Positions 11,320 through 22,640 of a stretch of 64,000 nucleotides of DNA are shown piece by piece. How positions within the stretch are numbered: the stretch's first letter is position 1; each line of letters starts with the position of its first letter. The stretch covers positions 1,188,501 through 1,252,500 of the forward strand of contig CAMQGK010000334.1 in NCBI GenBank assembly GCA_947000775.1, in the 5' to 3' direction. The notes below the pieces were generated by a model that saw only the letters and a list, made by a program, of their open reading frames with translations, did no database searches and was not told the DNA's origin. The position numbers and the translations under genes were made by a program. The DNA is from Pterois miles. Its lineage: Eukaryota; Chordata; Actinopteri; Perciformes; Scorpaenidae.

Positions 11320-11635
11320 TCATAAGGTGTCTGGGCTCTCATCTGTAGGGAGAGGGTGAGGCCCTGAGACATCTGGGAGAAGCTCAGAATAAAACCACTG
11401 CTCCATCACTTTGAAAGGAGCCTTTTGAGGTGGTTTCAGGCATCTGATTAGGATGCCTCCTGGACACTTCCCTGTGGAGGTATTCCGGGCATGTCCAACT
11501 GGGTGGAGAACTTGGAGCAGACCCAGAATATGCATGAGGGATTACACATAACCCACCTGACCTGGAGCCCCACAGGATCCTCCAGTACGAACAGGAAGTA
11601 ACTGAATAGCCAGCAAGGCAAACAGACCCCACATA
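11320..11635 (+). mobile_element. LINE 3'-coding fragment
   Basis: The words gaaaggagccttttgaggtggttt, catctgattaggatgcctcctgga and gaggtattccgggcatgtcc are the decayed form of a recurrent fish non-LTR retrotransposon C-terminus whose protein normally reads R-W-F-G-H-L-x-R-M-P-P-G. Here stops and frameshifts interrupt it. Family (RTE- or L2-like) cannot be fixed without alignment. It lies upstream of a LINE-type tail at 12175, but the two need not be one insertion. Confidence 0.65.
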
Positions 11636-11989
11636 TACAGTACTTCTCAGGAGTCAGGGGACAAAAATCACTTCTGCTATGAGGCTATGTTTCTGCTACT
11701 TAGAACATAGAGAAACATATTAATACCAGCTAACTAGTCATCTGTCTCCTTCAGCAACAGCCAAGAATGCTCTGCTGGCTAACAGCACAATTACTGGGTC
11801 AAACATTCATGTGTAGCAACAGTAATAAATCTTGTGTTGATTTGGTACATAGTCACAGTCACCATCTCTAAATGAATCACACATTTAACAGGAACGTTAT
11901 GGGTTGGGTCTTTTTTTTTGTGCAGCACTCTTATTCCTCCACAAGATGGAAAAAAAGAGGTAATCAAAAGGTGTCTTCTCTGTCTCCAG

Positions 11990-12110
11990 GGTCTGAAATT
12001 AACTTCTGTCACTGGTTTCAGGAGAGAATTTTATTTTTTGTCTGCCACTCAGAAATTGTATCTGCCTCTTTTGAAATGTATGCACTAAATGAAGGAATAA
12101 CATTATAGAT
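11990..12110 (+). repeat. possible terminal fragment of a DNA element
   Basis: The phrase gggtctgaaattaacttctgtcactgg followed by tttgtctgccactcagaaatt resembles the start of a non-autonomous element common in fish. No second copy or partner end is visible here, so this rests on recall only. Confidence 0.25.
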
Positions 12111-12174
12111 CTGATGTCATTCAATGCTCCATATATATTACATACTGTAGTAGGTGTGAATGTGAGCGTGAAAA

Positions 12175-12290
12175 GTTGTCTGTCGCCATGTGCCCTGCGA
12201 TGGACTGGTGAAATGTCCAGGGTGGATCGGCTTCAACCCCCCCACGACCCCTAACGTGATAAGCGGTTGAAGATGGATGGATGAATGATA
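12175..12290 (+). mobile_element. LINE 3' tail
   Basis: Contains ccctgcgatggactgg, gtccagggtggatc, cggcttcaacccccc and gataagcggttgaagatggatggatg, the typical end of a fish LINE with a GATG-type tail. A minus-strand copy of the same tail lies at 28166-28292. Confidence 0.8.
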
Positions 12291-14938
12291 ACATTGTAAT
12301 TGACCTTTGCCCAATAGTCATTTTTACTGAGCAGAGCTTGATAGCACCTTTGTTAAAGTTAGTAGCTCTGTGATTTAGTCAAGCAGGACTGCGCTGCCCA
12401 CTTACTTCTAATAGATAACGTTACTAGCTGTCTACCTGCTGATTTCAACACAGTTTTGTAGTTTGTTAGTAGTAGTAGCGGCATGTTTTTGAGCATATTT
12501 TTTTCTCTGCCATTGCTCCAGTCCCAAATAAACTGAAACGTGATATAGCATGCGTATGCATCATTGTGCTTGCGTAACTGTCGGAAAGTATCAAAAATGA
12601 AACAACAGACAAGGAGGCATGACATGCCAAGGAATCGGCAACTATGAACCGATTCTCTAGCCCCATCACTGGCGTTGTCCCAATCTGCCAAAGTGGCGAA
12701 TGGCCTGACAATTTTATCTACCACTGCCAACAATTTATCCGCATTTGACGGGTGCTAATTTCTCTCCATTTACCTTTAAAAACATCTTTCTCACATCACT
12801 TCTTTTTCAACATCTTCCTGCAGTACCTAGTTATTCTACTGTTAATAGTTTTCCCCACCCTCAACTCTCTCTTGCTTTTTGTTTTACCTGCTTGTTTTGA
12901 TCAGTTATCACCACTTGCATTGCTTTCAGAGTTTCATACAGCAGTTATTTTTGTGACTATGTAATTTATGTGATCAAAGGACACAAGCAATCATCCAGGA
13001 TAAACATGTTTTTGTCATTATACTTAGATAATATTTTGAGGCAATACAGATGGGCAATTTCGCCATCAGCCAAGAGGAGACTTACAAAGTGAGACAACAT
13101 TTAAGTGGATAACAACAAAGAGGGCTACGCAGAACAAACCAGACCATCTGTTCCCTGCCTTACAACTATCTTGTGGTGCTGTACCGATGATTACAATAAA
13201 ACCTGAGCTGAAATGGAAAATAAATAGATAAATAAATCTGGTCAAAACTGAGTTTGCTGTGTTTTTTTTAACAAGCAGTCTTCTTGACAGTTGCCAGATG
13301 ATACCGCTTTACAGGAGTCACGCTGTTGTTTCTCACAGATGATGAGCATAGGTCTATTAATGCGCACCAACACAAAAACACAACACTTATGTCTGACAAG
13401 GGTTGACAATATTGATGACCACAGAACATTTGTCAGCAACAGCAACTTGCACATTTTAATAGACTGATTATTAACAATGATCTCTGTTGTGCTCAGCTAA
13501 CAGTTGCATATGCAAACACATTTAAAGTAATGGCAGGTCAAGAAACAGACTACACAAGGTTGTCATTTTAACCCCTGGATTTACATATAACAGGATAATA
13601 ACAGGATTTCTTGACCCTTTGTTCTATGTGGGTTGTACACATTTCTTATTCCATGCCCTGGCCAGTTTTAACAAAAGTTAAGAGATTCAGCCTGCAGATG
13701 TGAATCTGAAATGACACTGAAGTACAATGTCAAAAACTTTAACTGGTGTTAACATGTATTATGGATTAGGGATTTTGAACTTTGTGTGGACTTCAACACG
13801 AGGAAGTTATCTGGAGGTTCAGAAAGTTGATAAACCAAAGAAATCCTCTCTTAAACATCTTGGATCCATGTTTGATTGGCAGGCCTCTTTTTAAATATCC
13901 ACAGCAATGCTCGCAGTAAACAATCCTGGCATGGGTTCTAGCTCACTTTTCTCCATCACTCCATCATTAAGATATTGACATAGTAACTGCGAAGATGGAC
14001 AGGGTGATGAAAATAGAGGAAAGGGATTCGGAGACAGAGCCAGAGAGACTATGAAAGAAGAGAATTAAAAAAGAGTGGCAAAAATAGAGACAAAGGAAGA
14101 CGGAGGAAAAAGAAACAGAGCGAAACTGGATTGGGCAATCGACAGGGAGAATAGAAAGTTATACAGATTAAATTCTAGCAGTAAATGTTTTAAAGATGAC
14201 AAAACGGCTAGGATTTTGAGCAAACCATAAAGTCTCAAAATAGCCTAAATATGAATAACTCATTGAAAGCACGTATTAAAGACTATTATTCAACATAGCC
14301 ATGAGCAATAATGTTGTATTTTTGCATGAGTGGCCATATGATTGTGCAGCTTTACAGCACTTACTGCACTTTCATTATATATCATTTTCTCCCCATTGTC
14401 TTTGTGTCACTGAGAGATACAGCTGCACAATGGTGGCGAAAATAATCTGGATTATTTTTTATCAATATTGAGATCATGATTATTCATAGATTGTAGGAAC
14501 AACTATTTTTAGTACAATTTCAGATGATTTAATAAATAAATGGATAATAAATGGAGCGCTGCTTTCACTTTCATGTTGTGCTGCATTCCAACAAAGTCAA
14601 AAAACTAGCTAAATTATCCCTTAACGTATAGGCAAACACAATTCAAATGATTAGGAAATAAACTATTGTATATTCATTTAAATATTTGCTTTGAAAAATC
14701 TTGGCATTAGGCATTCTAATTAAATATTATACGCTGCTTAGAGCCAGTATTAGGAAGTGAAACAGGTCATATTTCTCTAATATCTATTTGATATCAACAT
14801 CTCCTTCACACAATTGGATTTAAGTTTGTCATCGAAATATACATTTTACAAGATACATTTGAACGCATCATGTTAGCACTGTAATTTACTGTTACCAAAT
14901 ACTCATGTGTACTGAGCAGAGATTGAACGCATCATAAT
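12291..14938. other. unassigned sequence
   Basis: No gene recognised. The 124-codon minus frame at 12359-12733 shows no known domain and looks like transposon-derived non-coding DNA. 13990-14150 is purine-rich. At about 14420-14490 the words agctgcacaatgg and atcaatattgagatcatgatta suggest a hAT-end fragment, too short to delimit. Confidence 0.35.
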
Positions 14939-15290
14939 TAGGGATGTTAATAATTAACTGTTTCACCATTAATTGACAAATGGTAAAACGTTAAAAGATA
15001 CATTAATAATTAATTAAAAAGCAGAGCAAAACTCAGAGGAGCAGCTTGTCACTTTAAAGAGAAAAAGTGGTCCACCTTAAGAGCCCACCTTAAGAGAGTC
15101 TAAGGCAGCGTTGCAGCATACAGGAAGTTGGCTCTGGTCTCTTGAGTGGACAAGATGTAGCCTCGTAACATTTATTCACCGAAAAACTGTCAGAAACTCG
15201 CTGAAGTTACGCTACAGAGGGCACAGAGCCATGTGTACACAAAGTATTGTGGCTGCTACAGTAGCTCTCCTAACGGTCAACTGGAGACAG
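14939..15290 (+). mobile_element. family A hAT MITE, left-end fragment
   Basis: Starts TAGGGATGTTAATAATTAAC and continues through the shared landmarks gcagagcaaaactcagagg, gtggtccacctta, caggaagttgg and gtggctgctacagtagc, as in the 57518 copy but with internal deletions. No right terminal repeat is found downstream, so the copy is 3'-truncated near 15290. Confidence 0.8.
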
Positions 15291-16005
15291 TGAACGCAGC
15301 ACCGTGGCGATAGAAGGGAGGCATGGTAGCTGTGATGAAAGCAGCACTGAATAAAAAGGTATGGGATGGAGCGGGCATCAATGAGAAAGACTGCAACGCC
15401 TCATAGGCCAGATGAGGGCAGCATGAGTGACGGCGACATGCCGGTTCAACAGCTTACCACGACGGTTCTACTGCTTATTCACTCACTTCCTTTTGGCAGC
15501 CTTATTCTCTCAGTCACTCAGTGTGATCTTCCTTTTTTCTCTCTCTCAGAACCACCCGAGTATTATGCTTGTTTATCTTTTCCTAATTCCACTCGTCACT
15601 CACTCTCTCTCACCAGACAGATCATTAGGATTAGGGATCTGACACGGTCTATCCCATCAGATGCTGATCGGCCACAGTGGCAGAGTGTGGGAACCAGAAA
15701 ATGAGCTCCTGACAGATAATAGCCCGCTCTGTACCTTACATCAGACCAAAGAGATTGAGGAGGTGAAAGAAGGCGAGTGAGAAAGAGAGCGAACTGCCTG
15801 ATGTCTCTTTGACATTCATCTTTAGACTTTAAGGATATTGTTGTTGTGTTGAGAAAAGATTTGTTTTTTCAGGGGCGTGGCAGCAGTCTCAGCCATTCAG
15901 GGTTTTCTGTCATCAGTGACAGCAAAGATGGGAATGAAATTGTGCTTACTCCTACTCAGCATCAGGGAATTGGCAAGGAAAGTTCCCAAGTGGAACTAGA
16001 GGATC
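15291..16005. other. unassigned sequence
   Basis: A 112-codon plus frame (15366-15704) and an overlapping 71-codon frame show no recognisable domain. Nothing else assigned. Confidence 0.35.
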
Positions 16006-16103
16006 ATTATTTGTTTGCTTTATTATTTTACTTTTATTGGTTTCCTGTTGTGAATTTCTCCACTGTGAGACTAATAAAGGAATATCTTATCTTATCTTAT
16101 CTC
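16006..16103 (+). mobile_element. LINE 3' tail with (TCTTA)n end
   Basis: Reads gtgaatttctccactgtgagactaataaagg followed by repeated atcttatctt units. This is the usual 3' end of a fish LINE. Related tails on the minus strand are at 19165 and 21321. The 5' extent is unknown; the element is strongly 5'-truncated. Confidence 0.75.
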
Positions 16104-16267
16104 TTAAAGCCTGCTTTAACTCATTTTGGGAGTGGAGCTACCAGGTGTATATGCCCCTTGCATCTCCTTAAAACATACATTTCTAAGTCAAGCAATCATA
16201 ATAATCTATTCTGTTTAATACTGTAGTTTTGCTAAAAATGTACTAAATTCATCCTTTTTATATATTA

Positions 16268-17565
16268 TAGGGATGTTAATAATTAACCATTTAACATTTA
16301 ATCAACATTAAGAATTTTAACAGATTAACACTATCGGTTAAACAGTTAAAAGGACTATTAAAAATTCATTAAAAAGCTAAGTAAATCTCAGAGGAGTGGC
16401 TCACCACTTAAAGGAGAAAAGCTGGTCCACCTTAACAGTCCACCTTAAGGGAGTCCGAGCCGGTGTTGCAAGACAGGAATTCGACTTGGGTCTTGAGCTG
16501 AGTTGTAGTATTTATTCACAGACAAACAGTACACACTCTGCTACAACTACGCTGACAGCTATAACGCCACCGACAACCCACACTCACCACACACGGCCTG
16601 TCGGACACTTGCTGACTGACTGACTGTATGTGCGTAACGACGGCGAGCACAAAGCTACCAGCGTAGCACAAACCGAACAGACACGGTCTGACACTTGCTA
16701 ATGTTGCACCAGGCAGACACACAGATGACAACATCTCAGCTCAACTAAGCGGTGTGGTGCAGAGTTACTGGGAAAATGGCTGCACGTGTCCACGACAATA
16801 CACGCAGCGCTGTGCTAACTCTCCCGGATGGGTGAACTGGGGACTCAGTTGTCTGTTTAGAACATATATTGCATGTGTGCATGGGTGGAGCACTAAATAG
16901 TTTGTAATTGGCCACTGAATTATGTCATCCATGTGAATACTAGAAAATAGGACAAAATGCAGATACAATCCAGTGATGTTGCATTTGCCTATCTGAAGCA
17001 TAAAAAGTAAAATTTCCAGGGATGCATTTTGAAGTTATAGCTTAATGAAATAAAGCAATGTAAACATACTTCCCTAAATTCCTGGACAGGATGGAGCCAA
17101 TAACTACATAAAAGCAAGTTAATAGTACAAAGCACATCTATATTAAGGCCTTCAATGTCCATAACGTATAGCTTGGTCTTTTTACTACAACACACATGTT
17201 TCATCCTGTAAACACAGATTGTTGTGTAACTTATCTCGTAGTGTCTCTCCCAATCCAGTGCACTATTCAGCTTACTGAAATGTAAAGAAATAAGTCACAC
17301 AAGTCCAACAAACAAGCCCTGATGCTGTAGAGTCCCACAGTGTCTAGCTCTGTGATAACATTTCAGAGCAGACAATCACTGATTCACTCATTATGATGTG
17401 AAATACAGCACTATCACTATGGGACTAAAGGTGTCGCCATATCGCTCATAAAATTTCCTTCCTTAAAATAAAAAAAAATGTAATTATCATTCATACCGCA
17501 AGCATTAATCGGTTTAAATTCTTAATGTTGGTTAACAGTTAAACGGTTAATTATTAACATCCCTA
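16268..17565 (+). mobile_element. family A hAT element with long inverted ends (fold-back)
   Basis: The left end TAGGGATGTTAATAATTAACC is matched perfectly over the first 21 bp by the inverted right end at 17545-17565, and the inverted similarity extends over about 60 bp. The left 580 bp match the 57518 copy (agctggtccacctta, tatttattcacagac, cacagctataac-like, gttactgggaaaatgg). From about 16860 to 17495 the interior is unrelated to other copies here. In other copies the right end reads differently (aaattagcatccc). This copy therefore has the left end at both sides: an inverted pair with foreign filler, or a fold-back derivative. The flanking 8-mers (atatatta and attcaaat) do not match. Confidence 0.75.
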
Positions 17566-18254
17566 ATTCAAATGAGTTTGGGCTTCATTTAACAAGTAGA
17601 GGCTAAAGTGGCCCTGTTGGTCTGAATGGGACCTGGGTGCAGGTGAATGAATGAGCTTTAGTGATGCTGTATACAGCTCTGTGAAACGCTTAACGCACAG
17701 TAATCATGGATAAAATGGGACTGTTAACAGCATACAGGAGAGCGCAGCGTAATGAGCAGGAGCCATTGCACCTCCCTGCTGTGTCGTGCCTGCTGACTAA
17801 TGTGGCGTCCCGCTCAACAAGAGCACCAGGCATTGACGCAGTATAGCTCTAAAGAGGAAGGTCATCTGTGCCGTGAGCCTTGAACAGATAACAAGTGTGT
17901 GGGCAAACATGTCGATGTGGCAATCTTGTGCTTGGAATATGTTGTCATTCAGGTATACAGTCTCCTCCGAATCTACTGAACAGCGAGACCAATTCCTTTA
18001 TTTTTGCTGTAAACACTGTAAACATTTGGGTTTAACATCAAAAGATGAATATGAGACAAGGGACTAGTATTTCAGCTTCTATTTCCAGGTATTTACATCT
18101 AGATCTGTTACACAAATTACAAGATACCACCTTAACTGAACGCCAAATCTTTGGTTGAACAAAAGTATAGAAACAGATAGAAATAAAACAGACTAAAGTG
18201 AAAAATATTTATAATAACATAATATGTGGTTGCAAATCCGTTGCTTACAATAAA
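17566..18254. other. unassigned sequence
   Basis: No gene or assignable repeat seen. Confidence 0.35.
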
Positions 18255-18455
18255 TACATCAACCCTGCATATCATCATTCAAACCTGAAAGAAACAAAAA
18301 AACTCACCAAAACCATAATGGTTTGTCTTTCCATCTGCCTCTTCCACTGTTCCAGCAGTGTGGATGAAATGAACTCTTAATCTACAGCGTTGGATGGGAA
18401 ATCATGCCGATGCTACACGTCATTTTCACCTGTGTCTAAAGACTTATGCGCCATA
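18255..18455 (-). mobile_element. family D hAT MITE, internal fragment
   Basis: The reverse complement matches the element at 39434: tttggtgagttt, ggaaagacaaa, cagtggaagaggc, a shared ggaaa-attt block and the cctgtgtctaaagac block near 18430. No terminal repeats are present. The similarity also produces related frames (LFHCS) at 18.3 and 39.6 kb, which are not proteins. Confidence 0.7.
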
Positions 18456-19164
18456 AATTCATGCAAAGAAGGCACAAGTTAGCGCATACAAAATAACCAG
18501 AATGCAGGAAATGAAATGTTTGACGCTCAAATTTTCCTGAGGGACGACACCCAGACCCCCACTTCAACGCTACTGCCCAAATTTTAAAATGAAACCTACG
18601 TTGTTGTTTTTTTGTTTTGTTTTTAATTTGTACATTTTAATATCCCTTTAAGGGTGGTGCAAAACTAGTCATAGATTTTTTATTTGCAAATATTGCCTTT
18701 TTTATGAATTTGGGCTGTCCTCTGCATGTCACTTGTCAGAAGTGTGCACTTCACAGTGATATGAAGGTGTACTGACACATCCTGTTGTACACTTTGACAT
18801 CTTGGCAGCAAAGTGAAAAGTTATACCACTCAAGGTCAGCAAAAGATTTTCACCTGGTGTGAAGTTGCTCTTAAATCTCTCTACAAATTTTCCAAGAAAT
18901 AATGCACTTTTTCACCTCAAACATTTCAACTTTAGTTCTCATTAATATGCTGTTTTAAATTGCTCAAGCAAACCGGTACTGAATCAAAGCTCCACTTGTC
19001 TCAAGTCTCATCAAGTTTGTTAAACATGGCAAAAAGCATACTGATTTATGCATTGCTAGTTTATAATCCTGTTCTGTAACCAAGTGATTTTCAAGTGAGG
19101 AAAAACATCACTTTAGCTGAGCAAAACACACTTCACACACCTCCTGATAAATACAAGAAACTAA
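18456..19164. other. unassigned sequence
   Basis: No gene or assignable repeat seen; T-rich near 18601-18640. Confidence 0.35.
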
Positions 19165-19400
19165 TTTTAAGAAGAAGAAGAAGAAGAAGAAGAAGATATT
19201 CCTTTATTAGTCCCGCTAGGGGAAATTCAATTTACACTCTGTTAACTTATACACACACATGCACAAACAGGTCCATATACATGCAACAATTGGAGAGATG
19301 TCAGAGTGAGGGGGCTGCTCCTGACAAGCGCCCCGAGCAGTTGGGGGTTTGGTGCCTTGCTCAGGGGCACCTCGGCAGTGCCCAAGCGGTAAGAGTTTTC
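19165..19400 (-). mobile_element. LINE 3' region, minus strand
   Basis: An (AAG)n tract at about 19170-19196 is followed by atattcctttattagtcccgc, the reverse complement of a LINE tail (gcgggactaataaaggaatat). Further in lies gagcagttgggggtttggtgcc with cttgctcaggggcacc and tcggcagtgccca, a block I know from the 3' untranslated part of such elements. The interior is interrupted by acacacatgc-rich sequence. Confidence 0.7.
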
Positions 19401-20109
19401 CCTCCTTTGCCAATGGAAACTATTCCATATATGCACATAAATGCAATTTGTATGAGAGTATTGAATGATCCGTACAATACAACTTGTCTATTTGATTCAA
19501 TATGGATGTTTGTGATAATGAATATGTCCCTGATTCGTTTGTTTGGAATTAAGCTTAGACAGTAATGCAAAACCAGATTACATTCATTGGCAATGTCATG
19601 GGCAAATGCAGGAGTAATGTGATACTTTATGTAAGACTGTGGAGAATGGCATGCAAGTATTTGCCTTCAACATAAAGTCTAGGCCTAGGTAACAGGCCTA
19701 TGTTTGGAAAAACAATGACTGACTTGAGGGTTTATTCAATATGAATGTTCTGTCAGTTATGTTAAAAAATAAAATGCAATCAGTGACCACTGGTCTATTC
19801 TGTGTTGGCCGGAAACATGGCCAGACTGAATTTCTCTTCCTCTCACTCACACCCACATGACCTTTCTCTCTTTCTCATCCCACCATAACTTTGGAAAGAA
19901 CATTTTAAACATTAAATGTGTGTTTGTGTTGAATATATATCAAAAGCCAAGTGTCTGTGTGTGTGTTTGTGTTAAATTATGGATGTTCAGGTTTCACTAA
20001 GGTGTTAATGTTTTTAAAAGAGGTCTCAGTAAAGGCCAGGAGAGTGGCTTTGCTTTGCTGATTCATTTGGCTGGCTGTCCAGCACAGCACAGACACACAT
20101 TAAAAATGT
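19401..20109. other. unassigned sequence
   Basis: No gene seen; AT-rich with a short tgtgtgtgtg stretch near 19952. Confidence 0.35.
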
Positions 20110-20249
20110 CCATGCACATACACACCAACACCCACACATACACACTCAGGCGCTCCTCCCAAACTGCTGATGCTCTTAAAGTAGCTGTCTCTAGAGTACA
20201 AGCAGCGACAGTAGCTTTGCTCCACTGGAACTTGACATGCTGCTTGTGT

Positions 20250-20250
<1 letters not shown>
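20110..20250 (+). repeat. inverted-duplicate segment, copy 1
   Basis: Matches the reverse complement of 26330-26450: cctcccaaactgctgatgct, cttaaagtagctg, tctagagtacaagcag and gacatgctgcttgtg. This copy has about 27 extra bases between two gaca words. It runs straight into the TG array at 20251. Confidence 0.9.

Positions 20251-20326
<76 letters not shown>
20251..20326. repeat. (GT)n microsatellite
   Basis: Pure GT array of 76 bp. It generates Cys-Val and His-Thr repeat frames, which are not proteins. Confidence 0.98.
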
Positions 20327-20327
<1 letters not shown>

Positions 20328-21320
20328 TCACTCACTGATGTCAACCTTCATCAAATCAAAACATTACTCTACTCCTTAGAGCAGAATCTAGGCTAAACAA
20401 ACTCATATTTGGCCTGTTGATTTACTTGAAAAAGTCAGACAATTTTTCTTTACTCTCTTGGTAGGCACCTCAACATTGTTTTTTTTTTTTGTTTGTTTTT
20501 TTGTTGCACTTTCAGCTGCTGCATTTGTCCTGTTACAGTCACTTTGTATATACTATTTAACACGTAAAAAGCAGTGATTAGCTGCAAGGCCCCACCTCCA
20601 GTATGTTCTGGCATTTCTATATTTCCTATTTATTTGAGTACTTTGCTGACAAAGTTGATTAGCACACTAGCAAATAACTTAATTTTGTGCTCAAAGCACT
20701 CATGCTTGACTGCGTCTGAGCAGCGGAAAACCGATGAAGTGTTCGTCTTTCTAGTGAGTTAGCCAGTTAGGCGCAGTTAGCTAGCACCTCACCTTACTCT
20801 AGAGTGTCACAAAGAAATTTGTATGTGCGGTGAATGGAACGCAGTAGATTACACAAAATCCCATCCCAGAATGAGTACAACACACCGACTGTCTCTCTCA
20901 CTTGCTCTTTACCGTCTCCTCTTCCTGAAGATAGATTAAGGGAAAGCAGCAGATGCCGTTTTGAAGGTTTGTCGGCCTCTAACGGGTCCGAATGACCAGA
21001 GCGCGCAACTTTTAGCTCAACAGAAAACAAGAGAAAAGGCCCGTTGGAGAAATAAATGAATCACTGTGTAGCCCAGTGAGGTGTCTGTGCCAGGAGCTGA
21101 AGTGAGAGCAGCTGGTGTTAGCACCTCCAAAATTTCTCAAAACTGCATTTCAAACAGCGGACCTCCACAAGTCTATACATCTTTCAGTGCGCTGTGGCCG
21201 GCGTGCGGCAGTGCTGCTCCTCGGTGCATCGCCAGCCAGACGGTCATCTCGCCAGGAGGAGACGGTAAAGAAGAGACAAGTGAGAGAAAGTTGGTGAGTT
21301 GTGCAAATTCTTGTCTCATT
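20327..21320. other. unassigned sequence
   Basis: No gene recognised; a T-rich run lies at 20480-20504. 21060-21300 is locally more GC-rich and holds two overlapping short frames without a known domain. Confidence 0.35.
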
Positions 21321-21420
21321 TAAGATAAGATAAGATAAGATGAACCTTTATTAATCCCCGGAGGGAAATTCGGTGTCTGTGGTCTGATAAACAGTAAACT
21401 CATCTAAACTGGGTTGAGAA
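21321..21420 (-). mobile_element. LINE 3' tail, minus strand
   Basis: Repeated taagataaga units followed by tgaacctttattaatccccgg and agggaaattcgg, the reverse complement of a LINE end (ccggggattaataaagg plus a tcttatct tail). The rest of the element is replaced by the abnormal tract at 21430. Confidence 0.75.
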
Positions 21421-21429
21421 ACAATGTAA

Positions 21430-21770
21430 TGGGGGGGGAAGTAGCTAAGTTGTAGGGGGGTGGGTTGGGGAAGGGGGGGGGAACGGTTTAAATCACGACA
21501 AAGAAGGAAAAAAAAGGGAGAAAGAGTAGGTGGAGGGGGGGGAGGTTACCTCTTTGGGGGTGCCGGGGAGGCTCCCAGGAAGAAAGCAAAAACCCAACAG
21601 TGGGGGGGGGGGGTTGGGGGGGGCCCCCCCATTATTCAAATTTCCTTTTATTTAATGATTTGGGGTTTTTTTTTTTTTTAAAAAATAATAAAAAAAAAAA
21701 AAGAGAAAAAAAAAAATTTCCCCTCAGGGGGGAAAAAAAAAGGGTTTTTTTTCTTAATCTGGTTGCCATG
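21430..21770. other. homopolymer-inflated tract, probable sequence-quality artefact
   Basis: Dense runs of G, A and T (for example gggggggggg near 21602, T-runs near 21666, A-runs near 21691 and 21709) occur within 340 bp, unlike anything else in the window. Frames over it are Gly/Lys/Phe-rich by composition. Probable low-quality consensus rather than biology. Confidence 0.6.
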
Positions 21771-22375
21771 GCAATGAATTACATCTGACTACTAACCACA
21801 TCCCCATTCTTTGAGTAACACTGGCTGGACGGGGTCTTTAATGAGTTTCCTTATAAAATGGTGGGCACTGTAGTGCACAAAGCACGAGGTGTCAACTGGG
21901 AAATAGCTGAAGCTGCACCTTTGGCTCTCACATACATTGTTAACACATTTAAAGGTAAAAGACAAAACATGTACACCTTGTATACAATATGTATGCTGTT
22001 GGGTAACCTCCACAGAAAGTGAAATCTCATCTACCAAGAAGACGTTTATTTCAATAAAATCTAATCTATTACATTGTGTTCAGACCTCTTGCCCACCACT
22101 TCTAGAGGAGACAAAACAGCATAAGGCAAACCAATTTAAAATGAAGTATAATTGAAATAAAGTGCTGCTTGATAGATTGTGTATGCCAAATTGAAGAATG
22201 GCACCTAACAATTCAGAAAATACCAAAAACGCAGCTTCCAAAGACACTACAGGGAAATGCTGCTGTATCATTTTACACTGTGCTACATTGATTCTCATTG
22301 AGTCTTTATTTGCAGGATTATTGTTGATTACCATGACAATTATCAATATACAGTATCTCCGGTACAAGATTAAAG
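21771..22375. other. unassigned sequence
   Basis: No gene recognised; overlapping short frames on both strands without domains. Confidence 0.35.
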
Positions 22376-22640
22376 TACAATCTAACTCAAGCAAGGAATC
22401 TCTGTCTATATGTACGCTACATATAGTATGTCAGTTTGTCCTTCACACATCTCCAGAACCGCTCAGCCAATCTATTTCACACTTGGTGGGTGTATTATTG
22501 GTGACCCAAGGACTTGCAGTGTCGAAGCAATTTGGACAGGGAACACGTCCAGTATTAATAAATATTGAACAGACAAGCACTAACGCACTGTACAGTCGCG
22601 GTGTTGGGGCTTCGGGGTCCCACAGAGTCGAGTAGGTCAT
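22376..22640. repeat. possible interspersed repeat
   Basis: The phrases cacatctccagaaccgctcagcc, cacttggtgggtgtatt and acttgcagtgtcgaagc, followed by gcggtgttggggcttcggg, resemble a repeat I associate with percomorph genomes. No second copy is in the window and no ends are seen, so this is recall-based. Confidence 0.3.

Noticed and set aside
18198..18380. Frame sharing LFHCS with a minus frame at 39574-39846
   Set aside because: Similarity comes from the non-coding family D element present at both places; the frames are not conserved as protein.
20055..20396. Frames with Cys-Val or His-Thr repeats (also at 8138, 26151, 26207, 39095, 44861, 44960, 62711)
   Set aside because: They are translations of CA/TG dinucleotide arrays, not proteins.
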